From assembly GCF_025787225.1 (NCBI RefSeq), contig NZ_CP090958.1, forward strand, positions 3,272,550 to 3,336,549: a stretch of DNA of 64,000 nt. The letters are read 5' to 3'. Positions 17,372 to 25,557 of the stretch are shown here, piece by piece. The notes beneath the pieces were generated by a model. It worked only from the letters and a program-made list of their open reading frames with translations, was not told the origin of the DNA and did no database searches. This stretch comes from Saxibacter everestensis. GTDB lineage: Bacteria; Actinomycetota; Actinomycetes; Actinomycetales; Brevibacteriaceae. Both the position numbers and the translations under genes were made by a program. Position 1 is the first letter of the stretch, and each line of letters opens with the position of its first letter.

Positions 17372-18109
17372 ATGTTTCAGCCAGTGGAGAAGTCCCGCGC
17401 ATACGAGCGCGTCGTCGAACAGATCGAGGCGGCGATCTACCGCGGCGACATCAGACCGGGCGAACACCTGCCAAGCGAGCGCGCGCTCGTCGACCAGTTT
17501 CAGGTGGGGCGCTCCACGGTCCGCGAGGCACTGAGAATCCTGGAAAGCATGGGGCTGGTGAAAACACAGCCCGGGAGTCCAAGGGGCCCACAGGTGACGC
17601 CGTCAAACGTCCGGGGACTCGCGCGGATGCTGAACGGAGCGATCCGGGTTGAACAGATCAGCCTGGTCGACCTGGTGCAATACCGAATGGTCAGCGGCAG
17701 CGCGGCCAATTTCCTCGCCGCGCATCTGCGTACCGAGGATCACCTGTCCCGGATGACGCAGGCCATCTCGAAAATGGCTGACGCCGATGTCGACGACGTC
17801 GAGGGCTTCTCTCAGGCGGACGCCGATTTTCATGAGGCGGTGCGGGACGCGGCCGGCAACGCGTTCCTGGATGTCGTGGGTTCCGTTATCAATCAGGTGA
17901 TCATCGACTTGGTCGCCAGCACCATCGAAAACGCAACCAACACCGCCAACCTGCGGGCGGACTTTATCGACCTGCACCGGCAGATCTTCGCAGCCATCGA
18001 GTCTCACAATGGGGACAAGGCTGCCGAACTGGCGAAATCATCGCTCTACGCCATTTACGGCCCACTGCTCGACAAGGACGATCAACACCGGCTCAAGTTG
18101 CTGCTGTGA
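17372..18109 (+). CDS. FadR/GntR family transcriptional regulator (FCD domain)
   Basis: The 245-residue protein has a GntR winged helix at about 8-78 (EQIEAAIYRGDIRPGEHLP, SERALVDQFQVGRSTVREAL, RILESMGLV). An FCD ligand domain follows, with DADFHEAVRDAAGN and DLHRQIFAAIESHN supplying conserved metal-binding histidines. GGAGAG precedes the ATG. It is divergent from the transporter/amidase operon and shares with it the 17250-17276 palindrome, so it is the likely repressor with autoregulation. The inducer is presumably the imported compound or a breakdown product. Confidence 0.92.
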   Translation: MFQPVEKSRAYERVVEQIEAAIYRGDIRPGEHLPSERALVDQFQVGRSTVREALRILESMGLVKTQPGSPRGPQVTPSNVRGLARMLNGAIRVEQISLVDLVQYRMVSGSAANFLAAHLRTEDHLSRMTQAISKMADADVDDVEGFSQADADFHEAVRDAAGNAFLDVVGSVINQVIIDLVASTIENATNTANLRADFIDLHRQIFAAIESHNGDKAAELAKSSLYAIYGPLLDKDDQHRLKLLL

Positions 18110-18154
18110 GCGCAGCGTGGGAGCAGACAGGCGAGACTTCATCGTGGCATTCGG

Positions 18155-18192
18155 CGGCTTGGCGGAAAACGGACGGCTTGGCGGCTTGGCGG
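18155..18192. repeat. Three copies of an 11-bp repeat in a convergent gap
   Basis: CGGCTTGGCGG occurs at 18155-18165, 18174-18184 and 18182-18192, the last two overlapping. They are in the 214-bp gap between the ends of the FadR-type and LacI-type genes. Nothing else is convincing in this gap: no gene, and no hairpin with a T-run. Confidence 0.5.
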
Positions 18193-18323
18193 CAACAAAT
18201 GCGGCGGCTAGCACCTTCGGCGGCCCATTTTTCGCTCGCATGCTGAGATTCCGGCGGTTGCCCGCGGGTTAGCGGCCGCAAATCTCGATCTCTCTCGCTG
18301 TGGAGCCGCCAAAACGCCGCCGC

Positions 18324-19334
18324 TCACCGCGTGCTGCCGCGAAGGATGAGCCGCGGGGCGACCGACATCGGCGCCTGCAGCTTGCTGCCCTCCAGCCGAT
18401 CGGCCAGGAGCTCGACTGCCGCCTGGGCGATCTCTTCCGGCACGAGGTCCAGCGCAGTGATTGGCGGGACAGAGTCCCGGGACTGCTCAGAATCGGATCC
18501 GGCAACAACCTGGACGTCGGCCGGCACGTCGATGTCACGGCGCTGAAGTTCGGCGACCAGCCCGCTGGCATGTCGTCCGGTCAGGCAGTAGGCGGCATCC
18601 GGTGCAACCGGACCGGAGAAGAGACGTTCGGCGGCGTTCCTGCCCCCCTCGGCGCCGGCGGCCTCCGGCTGCGATTCGATCACGCAGGGAATTCCGCGCT
18701 TCCGCGTCCACGCACGATAGGCCTCGGTTGTGTCAATGTTCCAGGAATTCGCGTCGGTTCCCCGAACAAGGACTATCCGGCGGGCGCCCTTGCCCCACAG
18801 CAGGTCGAGGACTCGCTCGGTGTCGTGGGCTTCCTCGGCGCCGACCCAGTCCCTGAAGTCGGGCCGGCCCACATCGCGCCCAATCCCGACGACCGGAATG
18901 TCCCGCTCCAACAGGATATCGATCACCGGATCGTTCTCGATCGGATCTCCGACAATGTATCCGTCAAGGGATAGCGCCAGCGGCGGGTTCCTTCCCTCGG
19001 TCAGGTCGCGCACCGGCATCAGGCTCAACCCTCGGTCCAGCGCGCTGACGGCGGCCGCACCCACCAGCCGCATGAAGTAGTCCACGCCTTCGGGCCGGTA
19101 GGTGCCAAGCGTGTCCAACGGCCGAAGCACCAGTCCGATGGCGCCGATCTTGCTGCTGCGCAGCCCGCGCGCAAGCGCGTCGGCTTCATACCCCATCGCC
19201 AGCGCGGTCTCGACGACCCGGCGCCGGGTCGCCTCGGAGATCGTGCCCTTGTTGTTCAGCGAGTGGGAAACCGTGGTGATCGACACTCCCGCCTCGACCG
19301 CAACATCGTGGATGGTGACTCGTCGAACTCTCAT
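18324..19334 (-). CDS. LacI family transcriptional regulator
   Basis: This 336-residue regulator has the LacI DNA-binding head at residues 1-60 (TIHDVAVEAGVSITTVSHSLN, AMGYEADALARGLRS), including the hinge region. A periplasmic-binding-protein-like effector domain follows (IGAIGLVLRP, DIPVVGIGRDVG, ITALDLVPEEIAQAAVELL). It is divergent from the family-5 ABC importer operon and two AAAACGTTTT sites lie between them. It probably represses that operon and itself until the imported ligand binds. Confidence 0.92.
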   Translation of the reverse strand: MRVRRVTIHDVAVEAGVSITTVSHSLNNKGTISEATRRRVVETALAMGYEADALARGLRSSKIGAIGLVLRPLDTLGTYRPEGVDYFMRLVGAAAVSALDRGLSLMPVRDLTEGRNPPLALSLDGYIVGDPIENDPVIDILLERDIPVVGIGRDVGRPDFRDWVGAEEAHDTERVLDLLWGKGARRIVLVRGTDANSWNIDTTEAYRAWTRKRGIPCVIESQPEAAGAEGGRNAAERLFSGPVAPDAAYCLTGRHASGLVAELQRRDIDVPADVQVVAGSDSEQSRDSVPPITALDLVPEEIAQAAVELLADRLEGSKLQAPMSVAPRLILRGSTR

Positions 19335-19357
19335 GCGTCCTATTGTTACTCAACAAT

Positions 19358-19367
19358 AAAACGTTTT
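19358..19367. promoter_or_regulatory. LacI-type operator 1 (AAAACGTTTT)
   Basis: A perfect 10-bp palindrome with the central CG pair typical of LacI-family operators. It lies 24 bp upstream of the LacI gene start and is well placed for autoregulation. Its flanks are not symmetric beyond the core. Confidence 0.7.
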
Positions 19368-19388
19368 GGTAACGACGAGCGACAGGCC

Positions 19389-19410
19389 TTACATAAAACG
19401 TTTTTTGTAA
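19389..19410. promoter_or_regulatory. LacI-type operator 2, extended 22-bp palindrome
   Basis: This is the same AAAACGTTTT core (19395-19404), extended by TTACA on the left and TGTAA on the right with one mismatched pair. It lies 51 bp before the binding-protein ATG. The two cores are 37 bp apart centre to centre, so two repressor dimers could bind this divergent promoter. Confidence 0.8.
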
Positions 19411-19460
19411 GTAGCGTCACATCCATCCGATCGACAAGCTTCGAACAAAGGCGTTTGAGA

Positions 19461-21095
19461 ATGAAGAAAAAGGTCACCGCCGCGGCCGCCATCGCGCTAT
19501 TCACCCTCAGCGGCTGCTCGGGCAAGGATGCCCCGGAGGCATCCGGCCCGGCAGCCGGCGACCTCCTGGTAACGACTCCGGCCGCGGCCGGAGAACTTGA
19601 TGCCGCCACGTGGAACCTACCGTTCGGCGAGCCAGCCTCGCTTGATCCGATCAAGGCGTTCAACTATCCGGAAAACACTGTGGTGGCCAACCTCTGCGAA
19701 GGCCTGATGAAGCTGGAGTCGGACTACTCGATTTCGCCTAACCTCGCAACGAAGGTCGACACGCCGGATGACAAAACCTACGTGTACACGATTCGCGATG
19801 GCGTGAAGTTCTGGGATGGCCAGGCCATGACCGTCGACGATGTGGCTTACAGCCTGAACCGGCACCTGGACCCCAAGGAGGGCAGTTACTGGGCGGACGG
19901 CGCGGTGAGCGGGAACATTGAGTCGGTCAAGGCCTCCGGGGACCATCAGGTGACGGTCAAGCTGAAGAAGGCCGACGCTTCTTTCAACTCCTACATGGTC
20001 ACGCCGCTCGGTTCAGTCATCGAGGAGAAGCAGCGCAAGGAAGCAGGCTCCGACTTCGGCACTCCCTCGGAGAAGGTTATGTGCACCGGGCCGTTCTCGG
20101 TTGCCGGCTGGGACCAGGGCCAGAGCATCACCCTGGAGAAGAATGCAAACTACTGGAACACCAAGAAGCAGGCCAAAACCAAGAGCCTGAAGATCAGCTT
20201 CATCGTCGATCCGTCGGCGATCTCGAACGCGCTGACGACCGGCGAGATCGACGGCTCCTATGACGTTCCGCTGAGCGCCGTCAGCTCGCTGTCGGGTTCG
20301 ACCTCCGGCCAGCTCCTCTACGGCAAGTCGCTTCAGCTCGTCGGGGCCATCGGCACAGGTGAGGGACCGTTCAACGATCCGGCAGTTCGCCGCGCACTGT
20401 ACTCCGGCCTGGACCGGGAGGCTATCGCCGCCACCGTCTTCGAGGGCACCGCCACCGCGTCCCGATCCCTGGTTCCCAACAACGGCTGGTCCTACGGGGC
20501 CGACATCTTCGGTGCCGCTCGGGAGAAGCTTCCTGCCGGAAAGCCGGACCTCGAGGCGGCCAAGGCCGAAATCGCCAAGGCCAAGATCGACACGTCGGAG
20601 CCGATCAGGATCGCCTACCCCAGCGAGCGCACGTTTTACGCCGACATCATCTCGGAAATGTCGAACGTCGCAACCGAACTCGGTTTGAAGATCGAACCGG
20701 TAGGACTGCCCAGCGCCAAGTACGGAGCGTTCTTCTCCGACCCCGCGGCCCGCGAAGGCTACGGAGCATTCATGACCACCAACTACATGGACGTCCCCGA
20801 TCCGCTGGCGTACCTCAGGACGATCGTGGGCAAGGACGGCTCACAGAACTACTCCGGCTACGACAACCCGGAGATCAACAAGCTACTCGACGAGGCCGCC
20901 GTGATCACCGACGACGCCGAACGAGCCACGAAGGTCGCCCAGATCGAGAGCCTGGCCATAAACGACGTTCCCTGGATCCCTGTGGTGGATCCGGCGGTCC
21001 GGCTGTACCTGAATGACCGGGTTACCGGGGTTCCGGCATCGTTCGTCTACCTGTACTACCCGTGGGCAGCAGATCTGGGCGCAGCAGCGAAATGA
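19461..21095 (+). CDS. ABC transporter substrate-binding lipoprotein (family 5: peptide/opine/nickel)
   Basis: This 544-residue protein has a short Lys-rich signal (MKKKVTAAAAIALF) and lipobox LSGC. The mature part is typical of DppA/OppA-type proteins: AKFD-like EPASLDPIKAFNYPEN, LCEGLMKLESDYSI, TYVYTIRDGVKFWDGQAMT and FNDPAVRRALYSGLDREAIA. ATG 19461 is chosen because it begins the signal peptide; the frame is open further upstream. It delivers a peptide-like or opine-like ligand to the DppBCDF-type system encoded next. The stop overlaps the first permease gene. Confidence 0.93.
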   Translation: MKKKVTAAAAIALFTLSGCSGKDAPEASGPAAGDLLVTTPAAAGELDAATWNLPFGEPASLDPIKAFNYPENTVVANLCEGLMKLESDYSISPNLATKVDTPDDKTYVYTIRDGVKFWDGQAMTVDDVAYSLNRHLDPKEGSYWADGAVSGNIESVKASGDHQVTVKLKKADASFNSYMVTPLGSVIEEKQRKEAGSDFGTPSEKVMCTGPFSVAGWDQGQSITLEKNANYWNTKKQAKTKSLKISFIVDPSAISNALTTGEIDGSYDVPLSAVSSLSGSTSGQLLYGKSLQLVGAIGTGEGPFNDPAVRRALYSGLDREAIAATVFEGTATASRSLVPNNGWSYGADIFGAAREKLPAGKPDLEAAKAEIAKAKIDTSEPIRIAYPSERTFYADIISEMSNVATELGLKIEPVGLPSAKYGAFFSDPAAREGYGAFMTTNYMDVPDPLAYLRTIVGKDGSQNYSGYDNPEINKLLDEAAVITDDAERATKVAQIESLAINDVPWIPVVDPAVRLYLNDRVTGVPASFVYLYYPWAADLGAAAK

Positions 21096-22036
21096 TGTTC
21101 ATCATCCGCCGGCTACTGGCACTCCTCGGAGTGCTGGTAGCCTCCAGCTTCGTTGTGTTCGCCGCGATGTACGCGGCACCTGGCAAACCAGAGTCGTTCC
21201 TGGTGCAGGGCCGCACCGTGACACCGGAGGTGCTGGCTGAAATCAGACGACAGTACTCGCTCGACGACCCATTCCTGCTTCGCTATTGGAACTGGTTGTC
21301 CGGGGTCCTGTCCGGCGATTTCGGCCGCTCCCTGGTGAACCGTCAGCCTGTTGGTGACCTGCTGGCAGAAAAACTGCCGACCACCCTGTTGCTGGTTGTG
21401 CTTGCCGCGCTGATCATCGTGGTCGCCGGGATCGGGCTCGGCACGATTGCCGGGATACGGCGCGGGCCGCTGGATTCAGCTGTGGTGATCTTCTCCAACC
21501 TCGGCTTCGCCGTGCCGACGTTCTTCGCGGCGCTGATCCTGATGTCGATCTTCAGCGTCGGCCTCGGCTGGTTCCCGGTATTCGGTTCGGGCGAGGGCTT
21601 CCTCGACCAGTTGTGGCACCTCGTGCTGCCGGCATTTGCACTCGCCCTGCCCTCAATGGCAGTCGTCGCCCGGATCACCCGCACCGCGATCCGGGAGGAA
21701 AGCGAAAGCGAGCACGTGGAATCGGCAAGGATCCGCGGCGTGCCGCGGGGAATCATTATCAAACGGCACATCGTCCGCAACTCGATGCTTCCGGTGACAA
21801 CGATCGTCGGCGTGCATATTGCCGGACTGATCGCTGGAGCCTTCGTGGTGGAGTACGCCTTCACCCTGGACGGAATCGGATCCATGCTCGTTGACGCAGT
21901 ACAGAAGAAAGACTTCGCCATTGTGCAGGCCGTCGCCATTATCCTGGTCGCCGCCTTCGGCGTGATCAACCTGATCGTCGACCTGCTCTATGCCCTGATC
22001 GACCCACGGGTCAGGCTGACGGGGGTTGCGGCATGA
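21092..22036 (+). CDS. ABC transporter permease (DppB type)
   Basis: This membrane protein of about 314 residues starts MFIIRRLLALLGVLVASS and has the DppB-like N-terminal periplasmic segment (AEIRRQYSLDDPFLLRYW). The EAA loop lies around EHVESARIRGVPRGIIIKRH. The start is ATG 21092 or the adjacent ATG 21095, both overlapping the binding-protein stop. It forms the translocation pore with the DppC-type protein encoded next, overlapping it by 4 bp. Confidence 0.92.
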   Translation: MMFIIRRLLALLGVLVASSFVVFAAMYAAPGKPESFLVQGRTVTPEVLAEIRRQYSLDDPFLLRYWNWLSGVLSGDFGRSLVNRQPVGDLLAEKLPTTLLLVVLAALIIVVAGIGLGTIAGIRRGPLDSAVVIFSNLGFAVPTFFAALILMSIFSVGLGWFPVFGSGEGFLDQLWHLVLPAFALALPSMAVVARITRTAIREESESEHVESARIRGVPRGIIIKRHIVRNSMLPVTTIVGVHIAGLIAGAFVVEYAFTLDGIGSMLVDAVQKKDFAIVQAVAIILVAAFGVINLIVDLLYALIDPRVRLTGVAA

Positions 22037-22872
22037 TCGTCCAGACACTTCAGCGCAGCCGTTCCTCGCTCGGCATAGTCGGGACGATAGCGGCGGTCAT
22101 CCTGGCCCTAATAATCGTCGCGGCTATCCTCGCGCCGCTGCTCACCCCGCACGATCCAACCGTGGGCAGCGTGCTCAAGCGCTACCTCGGCCCGGGCCCC
22201 GGCAACCTGCTGGGAACCGATCAGGCCGGCCGGGATCTGTTCAGCCGGTTGCTCTACGGCGCCCGTTCAACGCTTCTCGGCGCGCTGATCGTCGTCGTGG
22301 TCACGGCAAGTTGCGGCACCATGCTCGCGCTCATCGCCAGCTGGTGGGGTGGTTGGGTGGACGCGGCGATCAGCCGGGTGCTCGACTTCCTGTTCGCTTT
22401 CCCGAACTTGTTGCTCGCGGTGCTCGTCACGGCGATCTATGGCTCCGGCATGCTCACGGCATCCCTGGCACTCTCGGTCGCGTATATTCCGTATACCGCC
22501 CGGGTGATCCGGAGCGTTTCGTTGCGTGAGAGAGGGCTCTCCTACGTCCGATCCGCGGAACTGCAGGGAATTCCCGGCGTGGTGATCGCCGGCCGGCACC
22601 TGCTGCCCAATGTCGGTCCGCAGATCCTCACCGGCGCCACGATCAACTTCGGATACGCGATGATCGACCTCGCGGCATTATCGTTCCTCGGCCTGGGTGT
22701 GCAGGCACCCAAAGCGGACTGGGGGCTGATGGTGTCCAACGGGCAGGCCTCGCTGCAGGCCGGCTATCCCGCTGAAAGCGTTCTGGCCGGAACCTGCATC
22801 GTGATCACGGTGGCATGCGCCGGTTATCTTGGCGAGCGTCTTGGCGGACGCCGCGCCGCAGGGAGGGCATGA
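22033..22872 (+). CDS. ABC transporter permease (DppC type)
   Basis: The 279-residue membrane protein has the DppC-family N-terminal membrane segment, then LGTDQAGRDLFSRLLYGAR. The EAA loop is SYVRSAELQGIPGVVIAGRHLLPN, and LSFLGLGVQAPKADWG lies near the C-terminus. It forms a heterodimer with the DppB-type subunit. Confidence 0.93.
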   Translation: MIVQTLQRSRSSLGIVGTIAAVILALIIVAAILAPLLTPHDPTVGSVLKRYLGPGPGNLLGTDQAGRDLFSRLLYGARSTLLGALIVVVVTASCGTMLALIASWWGGWVDAAISRVLDFLFAFPNLLLAVLVTAIYGSGMLTASLALSVAYIPYTARVIRSVSLRERGLSYVRSAELQGIPGVVIAGRHLLPNVGPQILTGATINFGYAMIDLAALSFLGLGVQAPKADWGLMVSNGQASLQAGYPAESVLAGTCIVITVACAGYLGERLGGRRAAGRA

Positions 22873-23657
22873 TGCTCACGATTGATTCACTGCGACTGCA
22901 GATCGGGACGGCCGAAATCCTCCGCGGTATCTCGCTTGAGGTTGGAAAGGGCGAGGCACTCGGCCTGGTGGGCGAGTCCGGTTCGGGCAAGTCAATGACG
23001 ATGCGGTGCATCGTCCGTTCGCTGCCTGCCGCAGCCCGGGTGACCGGTTCGATCCGGCTGGCCGGCGAAGATGTGCTGGCACTGCGCGGCGAGGAGCTGC
23101 GGCGGATGCGTGCTCACCGCACGGCGATGATCGCGCAGAACCCGCATGCCGCGCTCAACCCGGTACTCCCGGTGCAGCGCTTCCTGCTCGAAGGCATGCG
23201 GGAGGCGCGTGGCGGACCTCTTGACGAGTCCATACGCAAAGCGCGTGCACTGCTGGACCAGGTTGGAATCGCCGATGTGGATCGGTGCCTGAAGTCCTAT
23301 CCGCATCAGCTGTCCGGCGGCATGTTGCAACGGGTTGCCATTGCCGGCGCTGTCAGCGGAAACCCGCAACTCATGCTGGCCGATGAGCCGACCACCGCAC
23401 TCGATGTGACAACCCAGGCAGAAGTGATGGCTTTGCTCGACGGGATGCGACGGGAGTTGCATATGTCGATGATTTTCGTCACCCACGACCTGGATCTCGC
23501 TGCGGCCGTCTGCGACCGGATCGCGGTGATGAAGGACGGTGAGATAGTCGAGACGGCGACCCCGGCCGACCTCTATGACCGGCCGCAGGCCGCGTACACC
23601 AGGCAGCTGATGAGTGCACGGCCCAGCATCGACGCCAGAAAGGAACGGCAGCAGTGA
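22872..23657 (+). CDS. ABC transporter ATP-binding protein (DppD type)
   Basis: The ATPase has Walker A GESGSGKSMT, Q-loop AMIAQNPHAALNP, signature QLSGGMLQRVAIAGA, Walker B LMLADEPTTALD and H-loop VTHDLDLA. The start at ATG 22872 gives a GGGAGG ribosome-binding site about 5 bases upstream, better than ATG 22869. The signature SGGM and the D-loop ALD are as expected for the first of a DppD/DppF pair. It is about 261 residues, shorter than typical DppD (about 330), and appears to lack much of the C-terminal oligopeptide-transporter extension. Confidence 0.92.
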   Translation: MLTIDSLRLQIGTAEILRGISLEVGKGEALGLVGESGSGKSMTMRCIVRSLPAAARVTGSIRLAGEDVLALRGEELRRMRAHRTAMIAQNPHAALNPVLPVQRFLLEGMREARGGPLDESIRKARALLDQVGIADVDRCLKSYPHQLSGGMLQRVAIAGAVSGNPQLMLADEPTTALDVTTQAEVMALLDGMRRELHMSMIFVTHDLDLAAAVCDRIAVMKDGEIVETATPADLYDRPQAAYTRQLMSARPSIDARKERQQ

Positions 23658-24484
23658 GCGAGATCGTGATCTCAGGGCTTTCAAAGTCATTCAGCACCGG
23701 CTCTGGCCGGAGGAAGCAGCAGCTGCGCGCGGTGAATGACGTCTCCCTCGCGGTTCCGCAGGGCAGTTGCACGGCACTGGTCGGCGAATCGGGCTCCGGA
23801 AAAACCACAGTGGCCAGGATCATCGTCGGGCTGGAGTCCGCGGACGCGGGCAGTGTCAGCATCGGCGGCAACCCGATCGGGACCAGGCCGACCCGCAGCG
23901 AACGCCGCAGGCGGGCGAAACTGGTCCAGATGGTCTTTCAGGATCCGCAGGGCTCGCTCAATCGGCGACTGCCGGCGCGGGTGGCAGTCGACGAGGTGCT
24001 GAGGGCGCATTTTTCGCTGTCGGCGGCTGAGCGGAAGGCACTGTGTGCCCAGCTTTTCGAGCAGGTCGGCCTGACTCCCGTCCATCTATCGGCTCTGCCC
24101 AGCGAGTTGTCCGGTGGTCAGCGGCAGCGGGTCGCCATCGCGCGGGCACTCGCGGCGGAACCCAGCGTGCTCGTCCTCGACGAGGCGGTTGCCGCGCTCG
24201 ACGTCTCGGTCCAGGCGAAAGTTCTCGACCTGCTGAGCGAACTTCAGCAACAGAAGAGGCTGACCTATCTCTTCATCACCCATGATCTCGCCGTCGTCCG
24301 CCAGCTCGCCGATTCGGTGGCGGTAATGCGCCGCGGCCGAATTGTCGAAGCCGGCCGGACCGATGACGTGCTGGACCGGCCAGAACATCCCTACACCCAG
24401 CTACTGAAGGACTCGGTGCCCCGGCGGGGCTGGAAACCGGAGACCGGAAGAATGCTCACACTGAACAAGGAACTCGATTCATGA
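23654..24484 (+). CDS. ABC transporter ATP-binding protein (DppF type)
   Basis: The 276-residue ATPase has Walker A GESGSGKTT, Q-loop QMVFQDPQGSLNRR, signature ELSGGQRQRVAIARAL and H-loop ITHDLAVV. The Walker B region reads VLVLDEAVAALD, with Ala in place of the usual Pro after Glu. It partners the DppD-type ATPase. Its 3' end overlaps the Ntn-hydrolase gene by 4 bp, tying that enzyme to the transporter. Confidence 0.93.
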   Translation: MSEIVISGLSKSFSTGSGRRKQQLRAVNDVSLAVPQGSCTALVGESGSGKTTVARIIVGLESADAGSVSIGGNPIGTRPTRSERRRRAKLVQMVFQDPQGSLNRRLPARVAVDEVLRAHFSLSAAERKALCAQLFEQVGLTPVHLSALPSELSGGQRQRVAIARALAAEPSVLVLDEAVAALDVSVQAKVLDLLSELQQQKRLTYLFITHDLAVVRQLADSVAVMRRGRIVEAGRTDDVLDRPEHPYTQLLKDSVPRRGWKPETGRMLTLNKELDS

Positions 24485-25557
24485 CCCGCGCGGAAGACGT
24501 CACACCAGAACTGCTCGAGATCGACGAGCCCGATGACCGGCTGCGCGGAAAACTCCGGGGAGAGCTGAGCCGCGCCGCCCTGACGTTGACAGTGCAGCGT
24601 TACGAGCGGCTGTTCCACGCCCTGCGGTTGGCCGATCAGCAGATTCGCTCAGGCGCGTTACGATGCCTCGATGCGATTGACCGATGGGCACCGGAAGCCG
24701 GCGAGGAAATCCGTGGGACAGCCGAGGGCTCGGGGCTCGAGGTGTGGCAGATCGCCGCGTTAAACTCCCGAACCGAGATCCTCTCCGCCGCGCTCGGCGC
24801 ACGTCCAGGCGAGTGTTCGACAGTGGTCAGCACCAAGCCACGTACCCTCGGCGCTCAGACCTGGGACTGGCACGAGGAGCTTTCGGAAAGCTGGCACGTG
24901 CAGAGGATCACCGGCCAGCGATTTACCCACGTCGGGCTGACCGAGTACGGCATCCTGGGAAAGATCGGCCTGAACAGCGCAGGTCTGGGAGTGATGTTCA
25001 ACATTCTGGCTCATTCCAGGGACGAGTCCGGCGGCGTGCCGGTCCATGTTGTCGCTGCCAGGGTGCTGGGTGGCGCAGGTTCGGTCGCGGAGGCGGTCGA
25101 CATCCTCTCGCTTGCGCCGGTGAGGACCTCGTCGGCAATCACCGTGCTCGACCGCGCTTCCGCCGTGACGGTCGAGCTGAGTCCCGCTGGCCATGGGAAG
25201 CTCGTCCCGGAGAACCATCGCCTGCTACACACCAACCACTTCCTGGATCCGAAGCTGAGCTTCGGGGAGAAAGCCGGCGTCTACGAACCGGACAGCCAGC
25301 AGCGGCTTGCTCTGCTGGAAACGCGCACCGGCCAAGATTTCCACCCGGTGTCGACCGGCGAGCTGCACGCCTATCTGCACTCGACTGAGGACGACGGCGC
25401 CGAGCTATGTTGCCAGCCCGCCGCCGGAGCACCCCTCGGGCAGCGATGGTCAACGCTGGCGACGGTGACAATCACACCGGAAGACCGCGCATTCAATGTG
25501 ATGGCAGGAAGCCCTGCGACCGGAAGCCGGGAAAATTCACTTCAGCTCACTGTGTGA
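24481..25557 (+). CDS. C45 family Ntn-hydrolase (penicillin acyltransferase-like)
   Basis: This 358-residue protein resembles the acyl-CoA:6-aminopenicillanate acyltransferase/C45 peptidase family. The segment LNSRTEI precedes GECSTVV, where Cys112 would become the N-terminal nucleophile after self-cleavage. QTWDWHEELS, GLNSAGLGVMFNIL and LLHTNHFLDP then follow the family order. Ntn enzymes of this group hydrolyse or transfer acyl groups on amide bonds. There is no signal peptide. It is translationally coupled to a peptide/opine-type importer, so it probably processes an imported N-acyl or amide-linked compound. Its 3' end overlaps the convergent LacI gene by 21 bp. Confidence 0.82.
   Translation: MTRAEDVTPELLEIDEPDDRLRGKLRGELSRAALTLTVQRYERLFHALRLADQQIRSGALRCLDAIDRWAPEAGEEIRGTAEGSGLEVWQIAALNSRTEILSAALGARPGECSTVVSTKPRTLGAQTWDWHEELSESWHVQRITGQRFTHVGLTEYGILGKIGLNSAGLGVMFNILAHSRDESGGVPVHVVAARVLGGAGSVAEAVDILSLAPVRTSSAITVLDRASAVTVELSPAGHGKLVPENHRLLHTNHFLDPKLSFGEKAGVYEPDSQQRLALLETRTGQDFHPVSTGELHAYLHSTEDDGAELCCQPAAGAPLGQRWSTLATVTITPEDRAFNVMAGSPATGSRENSLQLTV

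Noticed and set aside
19263-19460. N-terminal 66-codon extension of the family-5 binding protein
   Set aside because: It overlaps the LacI gene and both operators, and would bury the lipoprotein signal peptide, which begins at ATG 19461.
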